From an uncultured Prevotella sp. (GTDB taxonomy: Bacteria; Bacteroidota; Bacteroidia; Bacteroidales; Bacteroidaceae): a stretch of DNA of 64,000 nt. Shown in pieces: positions 8,511 to 16,285 of this stretch (its first letter is position 1; each line of letters starts with the position of its first letter). The stretch spans positions 47,021 through 111,020 of the forward strand of contig CAMJGE010000009.1 of NCBI GenBank assembly GCA_946405145.1, written 5' to 3'. Made by a program: the position numbers and the translations under genes. Below the pieces are notes generated by a model. It was not told the origin of the DNA. It did not search any database and saw only the letters and a list, made by a program, of their open reading frames with translations.

Positions 8511-10952
8511 ATGAAAAAATATCTTTTTACGATGTTTTTATTGTGCTTGACACTTGCATCTCAAGCACAGATGAGCGATACCCAGGTGATGCAGGAACTT
8601 CAGCGCGAGCTGAAGACCGGTGCGTCGCAGTCTCAGATTGCCACACGCCTGATGCAGAAAGGTGTGACGATGGATCAGCTGCAGCGCGTGCGCTCACAGT
8701 ATGAGACACTCAACGGCGGCAGATCCTCCCGCTCGTCAGGCGGCACCTCCGATGTGCTGGTGCAGGACAGTCGTCTGCGCGACAACAATGGCGCCATCCT
8801 GACCGATACAGCTGGTAACGCTCTTTTCAAGCAGCAGGTGAAAGCCTCCTCTGCCACGGAGATAGAACGTGAAAAGGTGAAGCGAAGCGGCGTGATTGAC
8901 AATACCTATAATGGCAAACCCGTGTTTGGCCGTGACATCTTCAACAAGAAGTCACTCTCTTTCGAGCCGAACATGAACATCGCCACGCCCACGAGCTATG
9001 TCGTAGGCCCTGGCGACAGAGTGTTCGTCGATGTCTATGGCGCCTCTCAGAAGTCAGAGCAGCTGCAGGTGTCGCCAGACGGCACCATCCAGGTTACGGG
9101 CTATGGTCCCATTCATATTGGCGGACTGACGGTGGCGCAGGCCAACGCCCGCATCAAGGAGACCCTCGGTACCCGCTATAAGAGCTCTGATATCCGTCTT
9201 ACCGTCGGTCAGACCCGCACCATCAGTGTCAACATCATGGGTGAGGTTGCCGCCCCTGGCACCTATACCCTCAGTGCCTTTGCCACCGTGTTCCATGCCC
9301 TCTATATGGCTGGCGGTGTCAACGGCATCGGTACGTTGCGTAACATCAAGGTGTTCCGTGGCGGTCGTCAGGTCACCTCCGTCGATCTCTATGACTATAT
9401 CCTCAACGGCAAGCTCACGGGCAATGTGCGCCTGGCGGACAACGATGTCATCATGGTCGGTCCCTTCGACTGTATCGTCGATATCGCCGGTTATGTGAAG
9501 CGCCCGATGTCGTATGAGATGAAGAAGAACGAGAGTGTGGCTACCCTGATCAAATATGCGGGTGGCTTTATGGCAAATGCCTATAAGAAAGCCGTTCGTG
9601 TCAGCCGTGTGGCTGGCGAGCGATACTCAGCCCATAATGTCCCCGAGTTTGAGATGGCAAGCTTCAGGGTGTCTGACGGCGACTCAGTCACCGTCGATTC
9701 CATCCTGGACCGTTTCGAGAACACGGTGACCGTCTCTGGTGCGGTGTTCCATCCAGGTGACTATGACTTAGGCAGCAACCCCACCGTTCGTGCCCTGGTA
9801 CAGAGCGCCGGTGGTGTCACGGAGATAGCCTTCACAGGCCGTGCCGTCTTGCACCGCATGCAGCCCAACCGCACGTGGCAGGTCATGTCTGTCGATCTGG
9901 CAGGTATCCTCGATGGCAGGGTGGCTGACATCCCGCTTGAGAATGAGGATGTCCTCACCATCGCCGTGCGTCAGGATAAGACCAACGCCCGTACGCTGGC
10001 CATCCTGGGTGAGGTGAAGGTGCCCGGTGTCTATGAATATGCCGAGAACGAGACCATCGAGGACCTGATCATTCAGGCCGGCGGTCTGACGGACGCCGCT
10101 TCTGTCGCCCGTGTCGATGTCTCTCGCCGTATCGTTGATCCGAAGGCCACCACCTATACCAAGGAGATAGCCAAGACCTTCACCTTCTCGCTGAAGGACG
10201 GCCTCCTGGTGGATGGCGACCGCAGCTTCACGCTGATGCCTTACGATGAGGTGATGGTGCGCCGCAGCCCAGGATATGTGCCCCAGCGTAACATCATGAT
10301 TTCTGGTGAGGTGCTTTTTGAAGGCACCTATGCCCTCAATAAGAAGAACCTGCGCCTCACCGATGCCATCAAGATGGCAGGCGGTGTTACCGATCTGGCT
10401 TATGTCCGTGGTGCCCGTATCGAGCGCCCCCTGAACGAGGATGAGAAGTTCCGTCTGAATCGTCTGCTGAAGATGGCACAGGTACAGGGCGGCTCAGGTC
10501 TCGATGCCAACAAGATGGGACAGGATACCGTCTATTATGTCGGTATCGAACTCGACAAGGCGCTGGCTAACCCTGGCAGCGACTATGACGTGGTGCTGCG
10601 TGAAGGCGACCGTCTGGTGGTGCCCGAGTATTCCGGTACCGTCAAGATCAATGGCAACGTGATGCATCCCAACACCGTGGCTTATATGGACGGCAAACCC
10701 TATAAGTGGTATATCAACAAGGCTGGTGGCTATGGCAGTGGCGCCAAGCGCTCCAAGGCATATATCCTCTACCAGAACGGCCTCGTCTCAAAGGCCAGCA
10801 AGGGCAAGGTGGAACCCGGCTGTGAGATCATCGTGCCCAACAAGACGCGCTCGGCTAATCAGAACATAGCCATGATTGCATCCCTCGGTACCTCACTCGC
10901 TACGATGGTAACCATGATTGCAACGGTAACTAACCTTATCAAATCGTTCTAA
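8511..10952 (+). CDS. SLBB-domain polysaccharide export protein (Wza-like)
   Basis: Outer-membrane polysaccharide exporter (813 aa), expected to form the periplasm-to-surface channel of a Wzx/Wzy-type pathway. A signal peptide (1-20, ending ASQAQ) is followed by a poorly conserved linker, the polysaccharide export domain starting near YVVGPGDRVFVDVYG, and then a long series of SLBB repeats (several blocks with V.GEV..PG.Y). The C-terminus ends in a hydrophobic segment (IAMIASLGTSLATMVTMIATV). It is about twice the length of E. coli Wza, as is common in Bacteroidetes. No Cys follows the signal peptide, so it is not an evident lipoprotein. It lies 1 nt before the wzz-like gene. Confidence 0.93.
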   Translation: MKKYLFTMFLLCLTLASQAQMSDTQVMQELQRELKTGASQSQIATRLMQKGVTMDQLQRVRSQYETLNGGRSSRSSGGTSDVLVQDSRLRDNNGAILTDTAGNALFKQQVKASSATEIEREKVKRSGVIDNTYNGKPVFGRDIFNKKSLSFEPNMNIATPTSYVVGPGDRVFVDVYGASQKSEQLQVSPDGTIQVTGYGPIHIGGLTVAQANARIKETLGTRYKSSDIRLTVGQTRTISVNIMGEVAAPGTYTLSAFATVFHALYMAGGVNGIGTLRNIKVFRGGRQVTSVDLYDYILNGKLTGNVRLADNDVIMVGPFDCIVDIAGYVKRPMSYEMKKNESVATLIKYAGGFMANAYKKAVRVSRVAGERYSAHNVPEFEMASFRVSDGDSVTVDSILDRFENTVTVSGAVFHPGDYDLGSNPTVRALVQSAGGVTEIAFTGRAVLHRMQPNRTWQVMSVDLAGILDGRVADIPLENEDVLTIAVRQDKTNARTLAILGEVKVPGVYEYAENETIEDLIIQAGGLTDAASVARVDVSRRIVDPKATTYTKEIAKTFTFSLKDGLLVDGDRSFTLMPYDEVMVRRSPGYVPQRNIMISGEVLFEGTYALNKKNLRLTDAIKMAGGVTDLAYVRGARIERPLNEDEKFRLNRLLKMAQVQGGSGLDANKMGQDTVYYVGIELDKALANPGSDYDVVLREGDRLVVPEYSGTVKINGNVMHPNTVAYMDGKPYKWYINKAGGYGSGAKRSKAYILYQNGLVSKASKGKVEPGCEIIVPNKTRSANQNIAMIASLGTSLATMVTMIATVTNLIKSF

Positions 10953-10953
10953 T

Positions 10954-12015
10954 ATGGAAGAGAATCAGAAAGGAATACAGCAGCCCCAGGAAGCAGCGAT
11001 CGACTTCGGTGCCATCTGGCAGGCGATCAAGAAATATAAGAAGCTCTATTTGAAGACGCTGGGCATCGCCTTTGTGCTGGCGCTCATCATCGGCTTTTCC
11101 ATTCCGAAGACCTACAATTGTAAGATCCTGTTGGCACCGGAGACAGGAGGTGGCAGCAGCATGGGTGGTTTGGCCTCTCTGGCCTCTACCTTTGGCGTGA
11201 ATCTCGGTGGTGGTTCGCAGGGTGGTGATGCCATCAAGCCGACCATCTATCCCGACCTGATGAAGAGCGTCGATTTCAAGACCTCTCTCTTCCCCATCAA
11301 GGTGAAGCGGAAGGACGACAAGAAGGCGATGACCTATTATGACTACCTGAAGTATGAGTGGCGTGTGCCCTGGTGGGAGGACTGGTTCGGTCTGAGAGCC
11401 CCGGCGCTCAAGCCCGACACCATCGTCAACACCTTCGAGCTCACCGGTGAGCAGGCACGCATCGCGGGCTTAGCCATCAAGCATGTGAAGTGTGAGATTG
11501 ATAAGAAGACCAACCTGATCACCATCGATGTCACGATGCAGGATCCATATGTAGCCGCCCAGCTGGCTGACTCGGTAAGAAACCGCCTGCAGGACTTCCT
11601 GACCGGCTACCGCACCCAGAAGGCGCGCTACGACCTGGAGTATGCCCAGAAGCTGAACCGTCAGGCGAAGAAGGACTATGAGCGTGCCCGTGCCCTCTAT
11701 GCGGAATATGTCGATGCCAACCAGGATATGATGTTGCAAACCGCTCGACAGAAGCAGAACGACTTGGAGAATGAGATGCAGTTGCATTACAACAACTTCA
11801 CCGCTACCAGTGCTCAGGTGCTGGCAGCCAAGGCGCTGGTGCAGAAGGAGACACCCTCCTTCACCACCATCCAGTCAGCCACCGTCCCCTTAGGTCCCGC
11901 GGGTCCCAAGAAGCCGCTGATCACCCTGGTATGTCTCTTCCTGACCCTCCTCGGCACCACTATCTACGCCCTCTACAAAGAGAACCAACTCAAACCCCTC
12001 CTCGGCCTCTCATGA
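10954..12015 (+). CDS. Chain-length determinant protein (Wzz/PCP family)
   Basis: Inner-membrane polysaccharide co-polymerase (353 aa) that sets chain length of Wzy-made polymers. One membrane helix lies near 33-52 (TLGIAFVLALIIGFSIP) and a second near 322-340 (LITLVCLFLTLLGTTIYALY). The periplasmic coiled-coil domain lies between them, and a GPAGPKKP motif sits just before the second helix, as expected. No kinase domain is fused, so it is not a BY-kinase. A Gly/Ser-rich segment (GGGSSMGGLASLAST) follows the first strand, typical of Bacteroidetes members. Its TGA overlaps the rfbC start by 4 nt. Confidence 0.92.
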   Translation: MEENQKGIQQPQEAAIDFGAIWQAIKKYKKLYLKTLGIAFVLALIIGFSIPKTYNCKILLAPETGGGSSMGGLASLASTFGVNLGGGSQGGDAIKPTIYPDLMKSVDFKTSLFPIKVKRKDDKKAMTYYDYLKYEWRVPWWEDWFGLRAPALKPDTIVNTFELTGEQARIAGLAIKHVKCEIDKKTNLITIDVTMQDPYVAAQLADSVRNRLQDFLTGYRTQKARYDLEYAQKLNRQAKKDYERARALYAEYVDANQDMMLQTARQKQNDLENEMQLHYNNFTATSAQVLAAKALVQKETPSFTTIQSATVPLGPAGPKKPLITLVCLFLTLLGTTIYALYKENQLKPLLGLS

Positions 12016-12566
12016 ATGTTATAGAAACCAAAATAAAAGGTCTTTATTTAATAGAACCGCGAATATTCGAAGATAGTCGCGGCTATTTCTTCGAATCCTT
12101 CTCTCAACGTGATTTCGATTCAAAAATCGGAAACGTCGTCTTCGTCCAAGATAATGAAAGCAAATCCACTTACGGCGTGATGCGTGGTCTGCATTTCCAG
12201 CGCCCACCATTCACCCAGAGCAAACTCGTTCGCTGCGTCAAAGGCGCCGTCTTGGACGTAGCCGTTGACATCCGTAAAGGTTCCCCGACCTACGGACAGC
12301 ATGTCGCCGTAGAACTCACCGAAGACAACCACCGCCAGTTCTTCATCTCGAAGGGCTTCGCCCACGGCTTCGCCGTACTCAGTGAGACCGCCGTCTTCCA
12401 ATACAAGTGCGACGAGTTCTACCACCCTGAGGCCGACGGCGGCATCAGCATCCTCGACGACACCCTCGGCATCGACTGGCGCATCCCCACCGCCCAGGCC
12501 ATCCTCAGTGACAAAGACACCCGCCACCCCCTCCTCAAAGACTTCACCACCCCCTTCACCTACTAG
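12012..12566 (+). CDS. rfbC: dTDP-4-dehydrorhamnose 3,5-epimerase
   Basis: Cupin-fold epimerase (184 aa) of the dTDP-L-rhamnose pathway. It has FFESFSQRDF near the start, the YGVMRGLHFQ motif with the catalytic His, the DVAVDIRKGSPTYG block and FAHGFAVLSE. The ATG at 12012 overlaps the wzz stop and removes a long artefactual N-terminal extension in the same frame. RmlA, RmlB and RmlD are not in the window and must be encoded elsewhere if rhamnose is made. It ends the first exopolysaccharide block; the accessory island begins just after it. Confidence 0.95.
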   Translation: MNVIETKIKGLYLIEPRIFEDSRGYFFESFSQRDFDSKIGNVVFVQDNESKSTYGVMRGLHFQRPPFTQSKLVRCVKGAVLDVAVDIRKGSPTYGQHVAVELTEDNHRQFFISKGFAHGFAVLSETAVFQYKCDEFYHPEADGGISILDDTLGIDWRIPTAQAILSDKDTRHPLLKDFTTPFTY

Positions 12567-12592
12567 CTCCCATGTAGACTTCTGTGATGATA

Positions 12593-12958
12593 TCAGATGC
12601 CCAGCACCACGGCAGGGGCGATATCGAGCTTTATAGCCAATTCACGGGCTACCTTAAGCGTGGGTTCCGACTTACCTGTGATGTAGTCGCTGATGCGCGA
12701 GGCGCTCAGGCCAAGGATCTCTGCCAGCTTCGTCTGGGTAATCCCCAGTTCTGCCATACGCATCCTGATGACATCCCCAAGGGCGGGCTTACCGATGGCG
12801 AAATGTTCCTCAGAGTAGTCGGCCACGAGGTTCGACAGCAGCTCCAACTCGATGCTGTTAGGGTCGGTCCTGGGCGTGTTGTCGTCCACCAGTGGCAGCA
12901 GCTGCTCCACTCTTGCCACTGCCCACTCATACTGTTCTTTGTTTTCAATCTTTGTCAT
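12593..12958 (-). CDS. higA: HigA-type antitoxin, XRE-family HTH
   Basis: Antitoxin of a reversed-order type II module (121 aa from ATG 12958). The C-terminal half is an XRE helix-turn-helix (GITQTKLAEILGLSASRISDYITG); the N-terminal half is a helical toxin-binding region with EQYEWAVARVEQLLP, as in HigA proteins that follow a RelE-fold toxin. It lies 16 nt after the higB stop, so it is co-transcribed with the toxin and expected to repress the shared promoter at 13289-13318. It converges with rfbC. Confidence 0.88.
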   Translation of the reverse strand: MTKIENKEQYEWAVARVEQLLPLVDDNTPRTDPNSIELELLSNLVADYSEEHFAIGKPALGDVIRMRMAELGITQTKLAEILGLSASRISDYITGKSEPTLKVARELAIKLDIAPAVVLGI

Positions 12959-12974
12959 AGCATATCCTCCTTGT

Positions 12975-13268
12975 TTATATATTCTTGCAGTCAATCTTGT
13001 CATACTCCTTATGCGTGCCGATGAAGCGGATATAGACGAATCCGATGGTGAACTTGATCACGGCCACGATACGGAAATGGTTGCCCATGATGTCGAATAC
13101 ATAGTGCTGGTTGCCGACGGCATCAACAGTGTTAAAGTCCTTCTTGACGTCAGAAAAGCACGTCCACTTGCCGCTCTTCACGACTGCCACCCATACCTGC
13201 AGAGCAATCTTTGATTCCGGATGCTCCTCTGCAAATTGCTTGATGGTCTGTTCTGTGAAAATCCTCAT
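12975..13268 (-). CDS. higB: HigB-type mRNA interferase toxin
   Basis: Small RelE-fold toxin (97 aa) of the HigB_toxin family that cleaves mRNA on the ribosome. Typical elements are MRIFTEQTIKQFAEEHP at the start, VKKDFNTVDAVGNQHYVFDI in the middle and YIRFIGTHKEYDKID at the end. The ATG at 13268 is right for the family; an in-frame extension to 13424 runs back into the repeat region. It is the first gene of the pair, with the antitoxin second, as in other HigBA loci. Confidence 0.9.
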   Translation of the reverse strand: MRIFTEQTIKQFAEEHPESKIALQVWVAVVKSGKWTCFSDVKKDFNTVDAVGNQHYVFDIMGNHFRIVAVIKFTIGFVYIRFIGTHKEYDKIDCKNI

Positions 13269-13288
13269 ATAGTTATCTTTTGATGGTG

Positions 13289-13318
13289 CAAAGATACAAA
13301 TAAAATCGGAATAACAAA
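13289..13318 (-). promoter_or_regulatory. higBA promoter
   Basis: On the minus strand TATCTTTG (13296-13289) with a TTTG 18 bp upstream (13318-13315). It sits 21 nt before the higB start. Confidence 0.6.
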
Positions 13319-13377
13319 ATATTATTCTATTTAATCGAAAATTAGCACTAAGATTTAACATTTCAGGTAAGAAAAAG

Positions 13378-13434
13378 GGCTCCTCGCCCCCAGCCGCGCA
13401 ACATCCCCCTCGGTGTTTTAGCATAGTATTAGAT
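13378..13434. repeat. 57-bp dispersed repeat, copy 1
   Basis: Begins GGCTCCTCGCCCCCAGCCGC and ends GTTTTAGCATAGTATTAGAT. Copies at 27647-27703 and 28335-28391 are about 85% identical. It ends 40 bp before the -33 element of the promoter that follows; copy 2 has almost the same spacing. Confidence 0.8.
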
Positions 13435-13447
13435 AATTATTTTGAAT

Positions 13448-13473
13448 GATTTCTGCAAAAACTTGCTGAAATC
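13448..13473. promoter_or_regulatory. 26-bp palindromic operator-like site, copy 1
   Basis: GATTTCTGCAA and TTGCTGAAATC around a 4-nt centre; 10 of 11 positions of the arms are complementary. It abuts the -33 TTTG at 13474. The same palindrome in the same place occurs at 28730-28755. Confidence 0.7.
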
Positions 13474-13505
13474 TTTGCTAAATTCAATATTAAATCGTAC
13501 ATTTG
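13474..13505 (+). promoter_or_regulatory. Promoter of leader copy 1
   Basis: TTTG at 13474-13477 and TACATTTG at 13498-13505 with 20 bp between. Confidence 0.75.
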
Positions 13506-13510
13506 CACAC

Positions 13511-13620
13511 AAAAGAAGGGAACCGGTTCTGACAATTACCCCCTTTTTAGTTGAAAAGAAAAAATAAACAAGTTACTAACGTATTGGCTATTAGTGAATT
13601 ATGCCTCTGTGTTAGGAAGG
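13511..13620 (+). ncRNA. Conserved structured 5' leader, copy 1
   Basis: A leader of about 145 nt before the Panacea gene, strongly similar to 28793-28901. First hairpin: AAGAAGGG (13513-13520) can pair with CCCTTTTT (13541-13548) around the self-complementary GAACCGGTTC. Second: CTAACG (13576-13581) pairs with TGTTAG (13610-13615) across 28 nt; the closing pair is G-U here and G-C in the other copy. A four-codon ORF (M-P-L-C-stop, 13601-13615) ends inside the second stem. Whether it is a riboswitch, attenuator or protein target is unknown. Confidence 0.6.
13601..13615 (+). other. Four-codon leader ORF, copy 1 (MPLC)
   Basis: ATG CCT CTG TGT TAG. The matching ORF at 28882-28896 reads ATG CCT ATG CGT TAG. 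Start, second codon and stop are kept in both and the stop lies in the conserved stem. It could be fortuitous. Confidence 0.35.
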
Positions 13621-13651
13621 TTTTTAATGCTGAATAATATCATTAGCGACG

Positions 13652-14218
13652 ATGAGTAAGTACTCAGAAGAAAACATTTCCCGTATTGGCAATGCTGCAA
13701 TATACATTGCTGAGCACACAAGCGATTTGAGTAAGACCAAATTGCTTAAGTTGCTGTATCTGATGGAAGAACGTTCAGCTTTGAAATATCAACAGCCATT
13801 TTTGGCCCTGCCTTACGAGGTATGGCAGGCAGGTCCCGTTGCTAAGGATATCTATATTGACTTGAGTGATGGAGTTGTGCTGCTGTCTAAATACATCAGA
13901 ACAGAGCTCGTGAAGTTGGATGATAACAAGGATGCCCAGTATATCCATCCCGTAGCAAAGTTCAATGATGAGGACTTTTCCGCTTATGAGATCCGTTTGA
14001 TGGATGAAGTACTAAAGGAGTATGGAGATAAGAGTGCTACCGATCTCGTGGAGATAGTACATAAGGAAAACACATTGTGGTATCAGATAGCAAAGGAGAA
14101 AGGATTGCTTGAAGCTTTCCGCAAGCATGAGTGCAATAACTCCGACTATGTGATAGATTTTACCAAGGCCATGATGCCTTGTGCCGCTGAATACTATAAA
14201 GAGGCATTAGCTATTTAG
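13652..14218 (+). CDS. Panacea (SocA/DUF4065) domain antitoxin
   Basis: 188-aa protein of the Panacea antitoxin family. The family signature is visible: KTKLLKLLYLMEE (about 29-41), the hydrophobic block LPYEVWQAGPVAKDIY, and the C-terminal acidic helix region around EYGDKSATDLVEIVHKE. Panacea proteins neutralise diverse toxins encoded next to them, so the frameshifted small gene just downstream (14233-14480) is the likely former partner. It is expressed from the conserved promoter and leader at 13448-13620. Base composition is lower in G+C than the upstream core genes. Confidence 0.85.
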   Translation: MSKYSEENISRIGNAAIYIAEHTSDLSKTKLLKLLYLMEERSALKYQQPFLALPYEVWQAGPVAKDIYIDLSDGVVLLSKYIRTELVKLDDNKDAQYIHPVAKFNDEDFSAYEIRLMDEVLKEYGDKSATDLVEIVHKENTLWYQIAKEKGLLEAFRKHECNNSDYVIDFTKAMMPCAAEYYKEALAI

Positions 14219-14232
14219 CGATAACAGAACGA

Positions 14233-14480
14233 ATGGTCAACGCCTACATTTTCATGGCTAATGACATCGTGACTGACAATGGCTTCTTTTTGAAAAGAAT
14301 ACGTTTATTTATGGTCAGAACATTAAGACGTATAATGCAACAGCATTCCTGCAGCAACAAATAAACGGTCAGATACAGATAAGTATAAAAGGCAAGTTGA
14401 CAGATGATATTTTCTCAGCTCTTACAGACTGTCTCAAGAATTCTGACGCCGTCCGTAAACGCTATAAACAATATTTGTAA
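14233..14480 (+). pseudogene. Frameshifted small gene after Panacea (candidate lost toxin)
   Basis: Two open segments in different frames join at a TTTTT run near 14286-14290. The first starts at ATG 14233 (MVNAYIFMANDIVTDNGFF). The second continues EKNTFIYGQNIKTYNAT and ends GKLTDDIFSALTDCLKNSD...YKQYL at the TAA at 14478. Together they give about 80 residues. I do not recognise the family. Position 15 nt after the Panacea stop suggests the toxin partner, now broken or read by frameshifting. Confidence 0.55.
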
Positions 14481-14571
14481 TTTCATCTCTTACAAGCTGT
14501 CAGTCCTGTTATATTTTGTTGAATAATTTCAATTTATAATGTTAATGTATAACAAATGAGTTAAGCACGAA
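14481..14571. other. AT-rich spacer, nothing recognised
   Basis: No gene or clear promoter between the broken gene and the intron fossil. The next gene starts at 14672. Confidence 0.5.
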
Positions 14572-14643
14572 GAACCATGTGATGGGAGACTGTCAAGCAC
14601 GGTTCCGTGAAAAGGAGGATGAAAGTCCCTCTCCTTACTTGAC
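14572..14643 (+). mobile_element. Group II intron 3' fossil (domains V and VI)
   Basis: A 34-nt domain V (14572-14605) begins GAACC and ends GGTTC. Its stem GATGG/CTGTC is closed by a GAGA tetraloop, and a bulge sits on the 3' side. The helix that follows (AAGGAG near 14611-14616 with CTCCTT near 14631-14636) fits domain VI, with an unpaired A next to the stem and the ending TTACTTGAC. The catalytic triad position reads AAC instead of the usual AGC. No maturase or 5' domains precede it, so it is a truncated remnant 28 nt before the next gene. Confidence 0.72.
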
Positions 14644-14671
14644 CAAATTTTTTCCTTAATGCGCAAGTGAT

Positions 14672-16285
14672 ATGACGCAAAGTGTCATTATGAGAGCATA
14701 TCGAGATATACATAAGAATGATATTGATATTGATAGTTACAATATCCTTATCATTACTGCCACCGAAACGGAAACAAAGGCAATGCATGAGGAGATGGCA
14801 GGGATGATATCTCGTGTATCATGTGGAGACTATACTTATTACTTAGGGAAAGTAGGCCTATACAATATCATCCAAGTGCAATGTCTTCAAATGGGCAGCC
14901 TTAGTCCTGGAGGTTCAAGCCAGACCGCAAATGTGGCATTACTGGAGTGGCCGCAGATAAAGGCTGTAATAATGGTTGGTATATGCTTTGGTGTAGATAA
15001 GAAATCACAGCAAATAGGCGACGTGGTAATATCTTCGTCTATCAGAAATTACGAAACACGTCGAGTGGGAAGAAAACTAGAGATACCCCGTGGCGGGACT
15101 TACCAGTCAGATAAATGTCTGTATAATGCCTTCAATAATCTCAAGTTAACATGGGAATATATCGGTATAGATGAGCAAAAGAAAAATCTCACGTTGGGAG
15201 AATACATCTCAGGCGAACAACTGGTTGATAATAAGCAAAATCGCGATAAGTTGTTGTCGGAAAGTCCTGAGGCGAAGGCTGGCGAAATGGAAGGCAATGG
15301 AGTAATTGCAGCCTGCGTATCAGCTCGCAAACCATGGATATTGGTAAAAGCGATCTGTGATTTTGCCGACGGCAATAAAGGTAAAGGAAAAAAGAAGAAA
15401 CAAACTATAGCAGCAGCATCAGCCGCGCGATGCTGCGCAGCAGCACTGGAACAGGTAACAGCCTTTGAAAGCATTGGAATCTATTCAGAAAGGTCGCAGA
15501 CAATACCAAACAGTCAAGCTAATTTAGGTGTTCTGTTTGAATTGTATAAGAAAGAATATTCCCCCTACTTCCTGCGCAGAGATATTGACAATTTGGTAGA
15601 ATCCTATTTGGAAGGACATAGTTTATGGATATATGGCATATCAGGAGCGGGTAAAAGTACATCCATATCGCATGCTTTACAGACAATGGGAAAGAACATA
15701 CTCCTTGTCAATATGGCAGGTATTAACTCCGACAGTTTAGAGTCAATATTCGAGTGGATATATAACGAAATAGCAGATATGGTGGGCGAGACAACTATTG
15801 CACCACATTCATATCAGTTATGCATTAAAGCAATTGTTTCCTTGTTGGATAAGCATTATACAGGCCAACAGGTGTACGTTTTAGTAGAAGAAATACCTTT
15901 TGAGGGAGATGCATTTAAGACGTTTGTTACCTCCTTCTCTTCATTGGTTGTTTCCGATAGACTTACAGGCACTTCCGCGGATGTTCATTTTGTTCTTTCA
16001 TCAATTGATAACCCGACATTCCATGTTTCTGGTTCTTTACAGAAAGTGAAAAGTATGGTTAAGTTTTTAGAATTTGGATATTGGTCTGATGAAGAATGTG
16101 AAAAGCTTATAGAGCTTATCAATAGTAATCTTCAAAAACTTTCCATAAAAGACAAGAGCAATATGATCCAGCAGTGTGGTAATTTGCCACGTCCTATCAA
16201 AGATGTTTTCAGAGAAGCATATCAGACAGGTCTTAACGACGAGTTAACCCCTGATAGTATTAGCAAGTTATTGAGACAATTATAA
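14672..16285 (+). CDS. Nucleoside phosphorylase-P-loop NTPase fusion, candidate defence effector
   Basis: 537-aa fusion. Residues about 22-265 form a nucleoside phosphorylase/nucleosidase (PNP_UDP) domain with IITATETETKAM, the purine-site EMEG (205-208) and CDFADG (229-234). A linker leads to a P-loop NTPase with Walker A GISGAGKS (322-329), an acidic Walker B-like VYVLVEEIP (401-409) and a helical end. PNP-fold domains are known effectors of anti-phage systems (Detocs, some CBASS and Avs), where they act as ATP nucleosidases. By analogy I infer a regulated nucleotide-depleting effector. The stop overlaps the start of the AAA/TPR gene by 1 nt (TAATG), so the two are translationally coupled. 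The start may be ATG 14672 or 14690. Confidence 0.85.
   Translation: MTQSVIMRAYRDIHKNDIDIDSYNILIITATETETKAMHEEMAGMISRVSCGDYTYYLGKVGLYNIIQVQCLQMGSLSPGGSSQTANVALLEWPQIKAVIMVGICFGVDKKSQQIGDVVISSSIRNYETRRVGRKLEIPRGGTYQSDKCLYNAFNNLKLTWEYIGIDEQKKNLTLGEYISGEQLVDNKQNRDKLLSESPEAKAGEMEGNGVIAACVSARKPWILVKAICDFADGNKGKGKKKKQTIAAASAARCCAAALEQVTAFESIGIYSERSQTIPNSQANLGVLFELYKKEYSPYFLRRDIDNLVESYLEGHSLWIYGISGAGKSTSISHALQTMGKNILLVNMAGINSDSLESIFEWIYNEIADMVGETTIAPHSYQLCIKAIVSLLDKHYTGQQVYVLVEEIPFEGDAFKTFVTSFSSLVVSDRLTGTSADVHFVLSSIDNPTFHVSGSLQKVKSMVKFLEFGYWSDEECEKLIELINSNLQKLSIKDKSNMIQQCGNLPRPIKDVFREAYQTGLNDELTPDSISKLLRQL

Noticed and set aside
12584..13024. 146-codon open frame on the plus strand
   Set aside because: It is antisense to the HigBA antitoxin gene and has no domain.
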